Source of the DNA: an uncultured Devosia sp.
GTDB taxonomy: Bacteria; Pseudomonadota; Alphaproteobacteria; Rhizobiales; Devosiaceae
Assembly: GCF_913055165.1 (NCBI RefSeq)
Contig: NZ_CAJXJS010000018.1
Span: forward strand, 1 to 64,000
DNA length: 64,000 nucleotides
Reading direction: 5' to 3'
Positions 9,747 through 17,774 of the stretch are shown here, in pieces. Under the pieces are notes generated by a model. It worked only from the letters and a program-made list of their open reading frames with translations, was not told the origin of the DNA and did no database searches. The translations under genes were made by a program, and so were the position numbers. Positions within the stretch are counted from its first letter, which is position 1, and each line of letters starts with the position of its first letter.

Positions 9747-10934
9747 ATGTCTTTCCTTACCCCCCAGCGCCTCGTCATGCTGGTCTTCTTTCTCCAGCCA
9801 ATCGCCTTTGGGTCGTGGTTGCCGCGCATTCCCGAAGTGCAGGCCAGCATGGGGCTTGGGCCGGCGTCGCTCGCCCTGGCGCTGCTCGGCATGCCGGTCG
9901 GAACGCTGATCACCCTGCCCTTTGCCGGGCCGCTGGTGGGCCGGATCGGGGCGCGCACGGCCATTCTCACCGGCTTCATCTTCTATTCCATCGCCGCGGG
10001 CCTGCCGGTGCTGGCGCCCGACCCGATCCTGCTTTTTATCGCCCTGATGCTGGCGGGCTCGTCCATCTCTTTTGTGGAACTGGGCCTTAATGTTCAGGCG
10101 GACCTGGTGGAGAAATCCACCGGCACGATGATCATGAACACCTCGCATGGCTTCTGGTCGCTCGGCATCATGGCCGGGAGCCTGATCGGTTCGGGCTTCG
10201 CCGGGGCAGGTGTCGCGCCAGCGGTGGCCGTGCCCTTGCTGGCGGCCATCGCGCTACCGGTCGCCCTGGTGAGCGCCATTGCGCTCCCCGTGCTCCATGA
10301 TGCGCCGTCGCAAGGCGAGGCGCCGCGCTCGGCCTGGTCGTTGCCCAGCCCGGCGCTGATCGGGGTCTGTCTCTTCGTCTTCGGCATCACCATGACCGAG
10401 GGCGCCATGGCCGACTGGTCGGCCATTTTCCTGCGCGACGCGCTTGATGCCGAAGGTGGGCTGGTGGGCCTGGGCTATTCGGTCTTTGCCCTGATGGTGG
10501 CGGCCGGGCGCTTCGGCGGCGACACGCTGAAGCGCCGCTTCGGCAGCGTCAATACGGCGCGGCTCTGCGGCACGCTGGCGGTGGCCGGGGCGGTGCTGCT
10601 GTTCGTGGCCCCGAGCGTCGAACTGGCGCTGATCGGGTTCGGCATTATCGGCGTTGGTGTGTCGGTCGGATTTCCCCTGGCCGTCACCGCGGCAGCCGGC
10701 ATTGGCGACCGCGCCGCTTCGGCCAATGTGGCCGTGCTCTCCTTTGTAGCGCTGACCGGCTTCCTGATTGGGCCACCGCTGATCGGCTTTGTAGCCGAGC
10801 ATAGCGATATTCGGCTTGGGGTGGCCTGCGTCATTCCCATGCTCGTGGTCAGCCTGTTCCTCACCGGAAGGCTCACACCGCGCCGCACCCAGCCTGCCCA
10901 AAACCTTGAATCTGAAGTTCCTGGAGTCCTCTAG
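9747..10934 (+). CDS. MFS transporter
   Basis: A 395-residue membrane protein with about twelve helices. It shows MFS features such as GPLVGRIGARTAILTG (the loop 2-3 motif) and a GSxxGxGFAGAG-like helix region. The start at 9747 (MSFLTPQRLV) is preferred over the longer frame, whose first 16 residues are polar and unlike the family. The stop overlaps the GTG of the next gene by one base, so the two are co-translated. It may export or import the substrate of the MlrC-like protein. Direction and substrate are unknown. Confidence 0.85.
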   Translation: MSFLTPQRLVMLVFFLQPIAFGSWLPRIPEVQASMGLGPASLALALLGMPVGTLITLPFAGPLVGRIGARTAILTGFIFYSIAAGLPVLAPDPILLFIALMLAGSSISFVELGLNVQADLVEKSTGTMIMNTSHGFWSLGIMAGSLIGSGFAGAGVAPAVAVPLLAAIALPVALVSAIALPVLHDAPSQGEAPRSAWSLPSPALIGVCLFVFGITMTEGAMADWSAIFLRDALDAEGGLVGLGYSVFALMVAAGRFGGDTLKRRFGSVNTARLCGTLAVAGAVLLFVAPSVELALIGFGIIGVGVSVGFPLAVTAAAGIGDRAASANVAVLSFVALTGFLIGPPLIGFVAEHSDIRLGVACVIPMLVVSLFLTGRLTPRRTQPAQNLESEVPGVL

Positions 10935-12367
10935 TGAAGATCGCCGTTGCCGGACTGCATACCGAGTGCAGCACCTATAACCCCGTCCTCGCCCGCGAAG
11001 CTGATTTCCGTGTGTTGCGAGGACCGGCCATGATCAGGGACCAGTATTTCGACTTCCTGACGCACTTCCCGGCCGAGTTCGTGACGATCCTGCATGCCCG
11101 GGCCATTGCCGGCGGACCGGTGGAGCGGGCGCTCTATGACCGCTGGAAGCAAGAAATTCTAGACGGGTTGAAGGCCGCCATGCCACTCGACGGGGTTTAT
11201 CTCGCCATGCACGGGGCCATGTTTGTCGAGGGCATGTTCGATGCCGAGGGCGATTTTATCGCTGCGGTGCGCGAGGTGGTCGGGCCGGACGTGCTGATCT
11301 CAGCCAGCTATGACCTTCATGGCAATATTTCCCAGCGCATCATTGATGGACTGGACATGTTCTCGACCTATCGCACGGCGCCGCATATCGATGTGCAGGA
11401 CACGATGCGCCGCGCGGTGACGATGCTGGTGCGGGCGCTAAAGACCGGCGTGCGGCCGCTACTGGCCTGGGCGCCGGTGCCGGTGCTGCTGCCGGGCGAG
11501 CGCACCTCGACGCAGGATGAACCCGCGCGGACGTTCTACGCGCAGATTCACGAGGTCGAAGAGCCGACCGGCATCTGGGACGCCTCGTTCCAGGTGGGCT
11601 ATGTCTGGGCCGATGAGCCGCGCGCCACGGCCTGCGCGGTAGTGACCGGGACTGACCGGGCGGCCATGGAAAAGGCGGCGACCCATCTGGCGCAGGATTA
11701 TTGGGACATCCGCGAAGGCTTTGTCTTCGGCATGGAGACGGGTTCGATTACCGAATGCGTCGACCGCGCCATTGCGAGCACATCCCATCCGGTGGTGCTG
11801 GCCGAGTCCGGCGACAACCCGACGGGCGGCGGTGTGGGCGACCGAGCCGAAGTGCTGGCTGAACTCATCGCCAAGGGCGCGACCGGCGTGATCTTTGCCG
11901 GCATTGCCGACAAGGCCGCGACGGACAAGGCCTATGCGGCGGGCGTCGGCGCCAGAGTGCCACTACATATCGGGGCGAGCCTTGATCCATCGAGCACGCC
12001 GGTGGATGCGGAAGCCGAAGTGGTGTTTCTGCTCGAGACCGGAGAGCCGCGCCTGCGAGAAGCCGTAGTGCGCATCGGCGGCATTGATCTCGTGCTCACT
12101 GCCCGGCGCAGGCCCTTCCACAATATCGTGGATTTTACCCGCCTCAGCCTCGACCCGCATGGGGCGAAAATCATTGCGGTGAAATCGGGCTATCTCTCCC
12201 CCGAGCTGGGGCCCATCGCCAATCCGGGGATCATGGCGCTGTCGCCGGGCGTGGTGGACCAGTTCGTGGAGCGGACGGAACGCAAGTATACGCCGCGGCC
12301 GAGCTATCCGTTTGACAAGGATTTTAAGTTTGTACCGGCGGTGAAGTGGTCGAAGCGGGCTCTGTAA
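10934..12367 (+). CDS. M81-family metallopeptidase (MlrC-like)
   Basis: A 477-residue protein with the N-terminal DUF1485 and C-terminal MlrC domains. Typical segments are ASYDLHGNIS, YRTAPHIDVQDT and SGDNPTGGGVGD, which carry likely zinc ligands (Asp/His). The namesake MlrC degrades linearised microcystin, but most proteobacterial members have unknown substrates and occur in small-molecule uptake loci. The GTG start at 10934 overlaps the MFS stop. The MFS partner suggests a transported peptide-like or amide compound. Confidence 0.88.
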   Translation: MKIAVAGLHTECSTYNPVLAREADFRVLRGPAMIRDQYFDFLTHFPAEFVTILHARAIAGGPVERALYDRWKQEILDGLKAAMPLDGVYLAMHGAMFVEGMFDAEGDFIAAVREVVGPDVLISASYDLHGNISQRIIDGLDMFSTYRTAPHIDVQDTMRRAVTMLVRALKTGVRPLLAWAPVPVLLPGERTSTQDEPARTFYAQIHEVEEPTGIWDASFQVGYVWADEPRATACAVVTGTDRAAMEKAATHLAQDYWDIREGFVFGMETGSITECVDRAIASTSHPVVLAESGDNPTGGGVGDRAEVLAELIAKGATGVIFAGIADKAATDKAYAAGVGARVPLHIGASLDPSSTPVDAEAEVVFLLETGEPRLREAVVRIGGIDLVLTARRRPFHNIVDFTRLSLDPHGAKIIAVKSGYLSPELGPIANPGIMALSPGVVDQFVERTERKYTPRPSYPFDKDFKFVPAVKWSKRAL

Positions 12368-12393
12368 CCCCCACCCTTGATCCTTCTCTCCTC

Positions 12394-12416
12394 AAACCTC
12401 TCCGCTGGAGAGGTTT
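12394..12416. repeat. Palindrome downstream of the mlrC-like gene
   Basis: A perfect 10-bp stem (AAACCTCTCC / GGAGAGGTTT) with a 3-base loop, 26 bases after the stop codon. It may end or protect the transcript. It belongs to the CT-rich intergenic palindrome family; another member with a 9-bp stem lies at 12487-12509. Confidence 0.6.
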
Positions 12417-12486
12417 GCCCTTCGGGTCGGGTCGAAGCCCACAAGGGGGAGGGAGACGATGAACACCGGCAGATCAGTCCTGCGCC

Positions 12487-12509
12487 TCCCTCCCCTTGAT
12501 GGGGAGGGA
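12487..12509. repeat. CT-rich intergenic palindrome
   Basis: A 9-bp stem TCCCTCCCC / GGGGAGGGA with a 5-base loop, in the gap between the mlrC-like and DeoR genes. It is the same family as the elements at 2098 and 26584. Confidence 0.55.
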
Positions 12510-12560
12510 ATGAGGGTGAGGTGACTTCTCTGCCACCCGAGCGCCTTCCCTCTTCACCCC

Positions 12561-12585
12561 CTTTCGTTTAATCAAAAAACGAAAG
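12561..12585. promoter_or_regulatory. Candidate DeoR-family operator
   Basis: An inverted repeat CTTTCGTTT (12561-12569) / AAACGAAAG (12577-12585) with a 7-base spacer, ending 13 bases before the regulator's ATG. TTTCGTTT-type half sites are typical of DeoR/GlpR regulators, so autoregulation is likely. It overlaps the ribosome-binding region. Confidence 0.65.
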
Positions 12586-12598
12586 GGAGCGCGCCGAA

Positions 12599-13366
12599 AT
12601 GACCCCATCAATGCGGCAGGCGAAGATCGTCGAGCTGGCGCGCCAGCAGGGCGAGGTCAGCGTCGAAGAACTGGTTGCTGCCTTCGACGTTACACCCCAG
12701 ACCATCCGCAAGGATCTCAATGTGCTCTGCGACCGGGGGGCGCTGAAGCGCACCCATGGCGGGGCGATGCACCCGTCGGGCGTGGAGAATGTGGAATATG
12801 AGGCCAGACGGCAGATTGCGCCGGCGGAAAAGCGGGCCATTGGCAAGGCCGCGGCGGCGCTGATCCCCGATCACGCCTCGCTCTTCATCAATATCGGCAC
12901 CACCACCGAGGCGGTGAGCCAGGCGCTTGTCGACCATCGCGGACTGATGGTGATTACCAACAATATCAATGTGGCCAATCATCTGCGCGTCGTGCCAACG
13001 GCCGAGGTCGTCATTGCGGGGGGCGTGGTGCGGCCCAGCGATGGCGGCATTGTCGGCGAGGCGGCGGTGGATTTCATCCGCCAGTTCAAGGTGGATTTCG
13101 CCGTCATCGGCGTGTCCGCCATCGATCCGGACGGCGCGCTGCTGGATTTCGATTATCGTGAAGTGAAAGTGGCGCAGGCGATCATCGCCAATGCGCGCCA
13201 TGTCATCCTGGTGGCCGACCAGACCAAGTTCACCCGTACCGCGCCGGTACGGATCGGGCATCTGAGCCAGGCGCACAGCTTCATTACCGATGTCTGTCCG
13301 CTCGAGTCCATCCGCAAGGTCTGCGCGGAAGGCGGCATCAGGCTGCTCGAGACGGGCGCGGCTTAG
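12599..13366 (+). CDS. DeoR/GlpR family transcriptional regulator
   Basis: A 255-residue regulator. The N-terminal DeoR helix-turn-helix (about residues 5-55, QGEVSVEELVAAFDVTPQTI) carries the family fingerprint RKDLNVLCDRGALKRTHGGA. The C-terminal DeoRC domain (about 80-235) binds a phosphosugar (INIGTTTEAVSQAL; GGVVRPSDGGIVG). The operator-like palindrome immediately upstream implies autoregulation. It is convergent with the L-fuconate dehydratase gene and may control that or another sugar gene set. Confidence 0.92.
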   Translation: MTPSMRQAKIVELARQQGEVSVEELVAAFDVTPQTIRKDLNVLCDRGALKRTHGGAMHPSGVENVEYEARRQIAPAEKRAIGKAAAALIPDHASLFINIGTTTEAVSQALVDHRGLMVITNNINVANHLRVVPTAEVVIAGGVVRPSDGGIVGEAAVDFIRQFKVDFAVIGVSAIDPDGALLDFDYREVKVAQAIIANARHVILVADQTKFTRTAPVRIGHLSQAHSFITDVCPLESIRKVCAEGGIRLLETGAA

Positions 13367-13383
13367 GTTTGACGTGTAGTGAA

Positions 13384-13436
13384 GGCCCCCTCACCCGGCG
13401 CTCCGCGCCGACCACTCCCCCAGGGGGAGAGGTGAA
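13384..13436. repeat. Bidirectional intergenic palindromic element
   Basis: The gap between two convergent genes contains CGGCGC/GCGCCG and CTCCCC/GGGGAG stems in tandem. Its left part (AAGGCCCCCTCACCC) recurs at 14733-14747 and, inverted, at 14849-14863. The location suits a bidirectional terminator or a REP-like element. Confidence 0.6.
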
Positions 13437-13443
13437 GGCCTGA

Positions 13444-14718
13444 TCAGCCGCGGAACGTATTCTCCGTGATGGAAGCCGGCTTCATCTCGATGGAAAAGCC
13501 CGGGCGTTCGGGCGGCACATAGGCGGCCCCCTTGATGACGCAGGGATCGAGAAAATGCTCGTGCAGGTGGTCAACGAACTCGATCACGCGGCCCTCCTTG
13601 GTGCCGGAGACGGCGAGATAATCGATCATCGACAGATGCTGGACATATTCGCACAAGCCCACGCCGCCGGCATGTGGCCAGACCGGCTTACCGTATTTGG
13701 CGGCCATCAGCAGCACGGAAAGCACTTCATTGAGGCCACCGATGCGGCAGGCATCGATCTGCACCACATCGATGGCATTGCGGGTGATGAACTGCTTGAA
13801 CAGGATACGGTTCTGGCACATTTCGCCGGTGGCGACCCTGACCGGAGCAATGGCCTCGCGAATCTTACGGTGACCTTCGACATCGTCGGGGCTGGTCGGT
13901 TCTTCGATGAAATAGGGGTTGAAGCGCTTGAGCTGGTTGACCCAGCTGATCGCCTGATCGACCTCCCAGACCTGGTTGGCATCGATCATCAGGAAACGGT
14001 CCGGGCCCATGATGGAGCGAACAATTTCGAGACGGCGAACATCGTCTTCGAAGTCACGGCCGACCTTCATCTTGATATGGGTGAAGCCCTCGTTCACTGC
14101 CTCGGTGGCGAGGCGCGTCAACTTCTCGTTGGAATAGCCCAGCCAGCCCGCCGAGGTGGTGTAGCAGGGGTAGCCCTCGTCCCGGAGGCGCGCGATGCGC
14201 TCGGCCTTGCCCGGCTCGGCGGCACGGAAAATCTCCAGCGCCTCGGCGGGGGTGATGGCATCAGTCAGATAGCGGAAATCGATGATGGAAACGAGCTGTT
14301 CGGGGCTCATTTCGCTGACATAGAGCCAGACCGGCTTATTCGCGCGCTTGGCCAGAAGATCCCAGACGGCATTGACGACGGCACCGGTCGCCAGATGCAT
14401 GGCGCCCTTGTCGGGCCCGATCCAGCGCAGCTGGCTATCGCCGGTGACATGGCGCCAGAAGCGGCCGGGATCGGCCTCGATCCAGTCGAGGTCGAGGCCC
14501 ACGACGCGGTCGGTCAGGGCCTTGATGGCGGCCACAACCACTTCATTGCCGCGCCCGATGGTGAAGGTGAGGCCATGGCCTTCGAGATCGCCATCGGTGC
14601 CCAGCACGACATAGGCGGCCGAATAGTCCGGATCCGGATTCATGGCATCGGAGCCATCGAGCGAAGCCGAGGTGGGGAAGCGCAGGTCGTGAGTGGTGAG
14701 GGATATGATTTTTGTCAT
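13444..14718 (-). CDS. fucD: L-fuconate dehydratase (enolase superfamily)
   Basis: A 424-residue enzyme predicted to dehydrate L-fuconate to 2-keto-3-deoxy-L-fuconate. It has the mandelate-racemase-type active site: KMK (Lys216/Lys218), metal ligands Asp246 (MIDAN), Glu272 (IEEP) and Glu299 (GEM), and the base His349 (WPHAGG). This spacing matches characterised L-fuconate dehydratases with a two-residue offset. The start at 14718 ([11 protein letters not shown]) matches the family; the upstream extension is repeat-derived. The next upstream gene encodes a fitting dehydrogenase. Confidence 0.9.
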   Translation of the reverse strand: MTKIISLTTHDLRFPTSASLDGSDAMNPDPDYSAAYVVLGTDGDLEGHGLTFTIGRGNEVVVAAIKALTDRVVGLDLDWIEADPGRFWRHVTGDSQLRWIGPDKGAMHLATGAVVNAVWDLLAKRANKPVWLYVSEMSPEQLVSIIDFRYLTDAITPAEALEIFRAAEPGKAERIARLRDEGYPCYTTSAGWLGYSNEKLTRLATEAVNEGFTHIKMKVGRDFEDDVRRLEIVRSIMGPDRFLMIDANQVWEVDQAISWVNQLKRFNPYFIEEPTSPDDVEGHRKIREAIAPVRVATGEMCQNRILFKQFITRNAIDVVQIDACRIGGLNEVLSVLLMAAKYGKPVWPHAGGVGLCEYVQHLSMIDYLAVSGTKEGRVIEFVDHLHEHFLDPCVIKGAAYVPPERPGFSIEMKPASITENTFRG

Positions 14719-14732
14719 TTGCTCTAATCCGG

Positions 14733-14863
14733 AAGGCCCCCTCACCCGGCCCCTCGGGCCGACCTCTCCCCCAAGGGAGAGGTGGGGCATGGCGCCCTGT
14801 CTCGAAATATCGGCTCCTAGGTCCCCTCTCCCCCGGGGGAGAGGGTCAGGGTGAGGGGGCCTT
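14733..14863. repeat. Paired intergenic palindromes with 15-bp outer inverted repeat
   Basis: The outer arms AAGGCCCCCTCACCC (14733-14747) and its exact complement (14849-14863) enclose two further hairpins: ACCTCTCCC / GGGAGAGGT (14762-14783) and a perfect 22-base palindrome at 14824-14845. The whole element fills the gap between the SDR and dehydratase genes. The nested structure resembles BIME-type arrays of paired REP units. Confidence 0.75.
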
Positions 14864-14881
14864 TCTCACCGCTTCAAGTTC

Positions 14882-15613
14882 TCAAGCCGTCCAGCCGCCA
14901 TCGATGATGTGGACCTGGCCGGTGGTATAGGTGGCGCCGGCCAGATAGACGGCCAGGTCCGCCACTTCTTCGGGGCGGGCGATGCGACCGATGGGCTGGC
15001 GGGCGATGAACGCTTTTCTCGCGGCCTCGAAATCGCCGGTGGCATGCCAGCGCTCATGCAGGCTGGGGCTATCCACGGTTCCCGGGCAGATGGCGTTCAC
15101 GCGGATATTGGATGTGGTGTAGTCGGCGGCGATGGATTTGGTGAGACCCACTACGGCTGCCTTGGAAATGGTATAGGCGGCGCGGTTGGGAACGCCTTTG
15201 ATGGAGGACGCCACGGTGGCCATATTGATGATGGCGCCGTCCTTGCGCTCCAGCATTTGTGGCAAGACCGCCCGGATGGTGCGGATCTGCGCCCTGACGT
15301 TGAGGTCGAGCGCGAAATCGAGCTCGGCGTCGGTCATTTCCAGCACCGTGCCCGAATGTACCACACCGGCGCAGTTGAAGAGCACATCAATATGACCGAT
15401 CTCGGCCACGGCCTCGTTGACCGCCGCATCGGACAGCACGTCGAGCACGCGGGTGGTCACATTGGGTATCACATCGAGCTCAGCCAGGAGCTGGGCGTTG
15501 ATGTCGGTCGCAACCACTTTCGCCCCGGCGCTGGCAAAAGCTTCGGCCGAAGCCCTGCCAATACCCTGGGCGGCGGCGGTGATGAGGACGATTTTTCCGG
15601 AAAGGTCGGCCAT
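14882..15613 (-). CDS. SDR dehydrogenase, probable 2-keto-3-deoxy-L-fuconate dehydrogenase
   Basis: A 243-residue short-chain dehydrogenase with the cofactor motif TAAAQGIG (residues 12-19), the NxxG-like FNCAG and the catalytic YTISK (about 150-154). Its neighbour encodes L-fuconate dehydratase, so oxidation of 2-keto-3-deoxy-L-fuconate is the best guess. Ribosome site AGGAC precedes the ATG. Other keto-sugar substrates cannot be excluded. Confidence 0.82.
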   Translation of the reverse strand: MADLSGKIVLITAAAQGIGRASAEAFASAGAKVVATDINAQLLAELDVIPNVTTRVLDVLSDAAVNEAVAEIGHIDVLFNCAGVVHSGTVLEMTDAELDFALDLNVRAQIRTIRAVLPQMLERKDGAIINMATVASSIKGVPNRAAYTISKAAVVGLTKSIAADYTTSNIRVNAICPGTVDSPSLHERWHATGDFEAARKAFIARQPIGRIARPEEVADLAVYLAGATYTTGQVHIIDGGWTA

Positions 15614-15673
15614 AGCTGTCCTGATGAATTCGGCCGGGCGGCCGTTGGGAGAGCCGCCCGACCCAGGGGGAAA

Positions 15674-16618
15674 TCAATCGTAGAGAACGGCCGCGATCTG
15701 AGGATCGCTCATGTTATCGGCATTGTAGTAGTAAAAGCCGGTATCGATGATCTCAGGCAGTTCTTCACCCTTGAGCGCCGAGACGGCGGCCTGAACGGTC
15801 TGGTAGCCGATGCCGACCGGGTTCTGGGTGATGGCGCCGGCGATGACGCCGCTCTCGATGAAGGCCTTCTGGGCCGCACCGGAGTCGTAGCCGATCACCA
15901 CGATGTCGCTGCCCAGTTCCTGCTTGCCGTTGGCAACGCCCAGGACCGAGCCTTCATTGGCACCGAAAATGCCCTTGAGGTCGGGATTGGCGAGCAGGAT
16001 CGACTTGGTGATTTCGGTCGACTGCAGCTGATCGCCGCCGCCATATTGCACCGAGACGATCTCGATATTGGGATAGGCTTCCTTGATGCGGTTGGAGAAG
16101 CCTTCAACGCGGTCGATGCCGGTGCGGCTGGTCTGGTCGTGGGCCACGATGGCAACCTTGCCTTCGCCGCCGATCAGCTCGGCCATCACGTCGGCGGCCA
16201 GCGCTGCGGCGGCGACGTTGTCGGTGGTGGCGGTGGTGAGCGGAATGTCGCTATCCACGCCCGAGTCGAAGGCGATGACGGGGATACCGGCGTCCTGGGC
16301 CTGCTGCAGCAACGGGGTCGCGGCCTGGCTGTCGAGCGCGGCGAAGCCGATGGCGTCCGGTTGGCGCGACAGGGCGGCGGCCAGCATGTCCATCTGACGA
16401 TCGACCTGGCTTTCGGTCTCCGGACCTTCGAAGGTCACGGTGACGCCGAGGTCGGCGGCGGCCTGGTCGGCCCCGGCCTTCACGGCCTGCCAGAACTGGT
16501 GCTGGAAGCCTTTCGAGATCAGGGCGATGTCATAATTGTCCTGAGCCATCACAGGGGTGCTGGCGGCCAGCATGGCCACGGCGCTGATGGCGCCGAGCAG
16601 GGTACGGCGGTTGAGCAT
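15674..16618 (-). CDS. Sugar ABC transporter substrate-binding protein (RbsB-like)
   Basis: A 314-residue periplasmic binding protein of the CUT2 class. The signal peptide starts MLNRRTLLGAIS and ends VMAQ (about residue 25). The mature Peripla_BP_4 domain contains VIAFDSGVDSDIP and GIFGANEGSVLGVANG. The start at 16618 is supported by GGGAGGA just upstream. Genes for the permease and ATPase follow on the same strand upstream, and fucose-type catabolic genes lie downstream, suggesting a deoxysugar or aldose ligand. Confidence 0.9.
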   Translation of the reverse strand: MLNRRTLLGAISAVAMLAASTPVMAQDNYDIALISKGFQHQFWQAVKAGADQAAADLGVTVTFEGPETESQVDRQMDMLAAALSRQPDAIGFAALDSQAATPLLQQAQDAGIPVIAFDSGVDSDIPLTTATTDNVAAAALAADVMAELIGGEGKVAIVAHDQTSRTGIDRVEGFSNRIKEAYPNIEIVSVQYGGGDQLQSTEITKSILLANPDLKGIFGANEGSVLGVANGKQELGSDIVVIGYDSGAAQKAFIESGVIAGAITQNPVGIGYQTVQAAVSALKGEELPEIIDTGFYYYNADNMSDPQIAAVLYD

Positions 16619-16703
16619 GGTAATCCTCCCAAATGCTGCTGTCGAAGTTGGGGGCATTTGTTTTGCCTCTTGTTGGCGCGGATGCGCAGTCGTCAACCGG
16701 CGC

Positions 16704-17699
16704 CTAAAGATTGCGGCGCCGCAGTATGTCGGCATAGACGGCCAGGATGATGATGGTGCCGGTCACCACCGTCTGCCATTCCTGAGCCACCGATAGAATG
16801 CGCAGGCCATTGGCCAGCACAGAGATGATAAGCGCGCCGATCAACGTGCCGAGCACGGTGCCGCGGCCGCCCGAGAGCGAGGTGCCGCCGATGACCACGG
16901 CCGCAATGGCTTCGAGTTCATAGCCCTGCCCGAGAGCGGGCTGGGCGGAATTGAGGCGGCTGGCGATCAACACACCGCCGACACCGACAATGGCACCGGA
17001 GAGTGCGTAGACGCCGATCTTCCAGCGATCGACATTGACGCCGGAGAGCCGCACGGCCTCTTCGTTGGAGCCCAGTGCGAAGGTGTAGCGCCCCAGTGCG
17101 GTCTTCCCCAGAACGAAGGAAGCCAGCAGGGCGACTGCGAACAGGATCATCACGCCATTGGGCACCGGCACCGCCGGGATGATCTGGCCGACGACCGAGC
17201 CCAAGGCGATCTGGTTGAAGCCAGGCGTGTCGTTGAAATAGATCGGGCGCGTGCCGGAGATGACCAGCGACAGGCCCTTGAGGATCAGCATCATGCCCAG
17301 GGTGGCAATGAAGGGTGGCACTTTGAGCTTGGCCACGACCGTGCCGGAGATGAGCCCGCTGGCCGTACCGGCGAGAATGGCGCCGATGATGCCCAGTGGC
17401 ATGGGCAGGCCCCAATAGGTCAGGATCACCCCGGCGATAACCGCACAGAAGGTCATGAGCGTTCCGACGCTGAGATCGATGCCGCCGGTGATGATCACCA
17501 GTGTCACGGCGATGGCCAGGACGCCATTGACCGCCGTCGCCTGCAGGATCGCCAGGATGTTCTGGGTCTGCATGAAATTGGGCGAGGCCAGGGAGAACAC
17601 CAGCACCAGAGCGATCAGGCCGGAGAAGGCCAGGAGCCGATGGAACGCGCCTGTAAAGCGTATGCCGGATTTCTGAGCGGGGGCTGTGGTATCGGTCAT
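16704..17699 (-). CDS. Sugar ABC transporter permease (RbsC-like)
   Basis: A 331-residue CUT2 permease with eight to ten hydrophobic helices. It contains the BPD_transp_2 signatures GGIDLSVGTLM (about 68-78) and AAVVIGGTSLSGGRGTVLGT. The start at 17699 (MTDTTAPAQKSG) is preferred; the extra upstream frame runs through an intergenic palindrome. It lies between the ATPase and binding-protein genes. Confidence 0.92.
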   Translation of the reverse strand: MTDTTAPAQKSGIRFTGAFHRLLAFSGLIALVLVFSLASPNFMQTQNILAILQATAVNGVLAIAVTLVIITGGIDLSVGTLMTFCAVIAGVILTYWGLPMPLGIIGAILAGTASGLISGTVVAKLKVPPFIATLGMMLILKGLSLVISGTRPIYFNDTPGFNQIALGSVVGQIIPAVPVPNGVMILFAVALLASFVLGKTALGRYTFALGSNEEAVRLSGVNVDRWKIGVYALSGAIVGVGGVLIASRLNSAQPALGQGYELEAIAAVVIGGTSLSGGRGTVLGTLIGALIISVLANGLRILSVAQEWQTVVTGTIIILAVYADILRRRNL

Positions 17700-17741
17700 T
17701 TCGGTATCCCCATTGAAGTCGTTATTTCGGCGCCTGCATCC

Positions 17742-17762
17742 CCTCTCCCTATGGGGGAGAGG
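17742..17762. repeat. CT-rich intergenic palindrome
   Basis: An 8-bp stem CCTCTCCC / GGGAGAGG with a 5-base loop, between the ATPase and permease genes. It is another member of the dispersed palindrome family. Confidence 0.5.
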
Positions 17763-17774
17763 CAAAGAGTGGTG

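Noticed and set aside
8933-10148. Minus-strand frames opposite the NTF2-like and MFS genes
   Set aside because: They cross an intergenic repeat and the start of the MFS gene and lack recognisable domains or ribosome sites.
14909-16750. Plus-strand open frame of 613 codons
   Set aside because: Antisense to the SDR and the RbsB-like gene. Composition is dominated by Gly, His and Asp with no motif.
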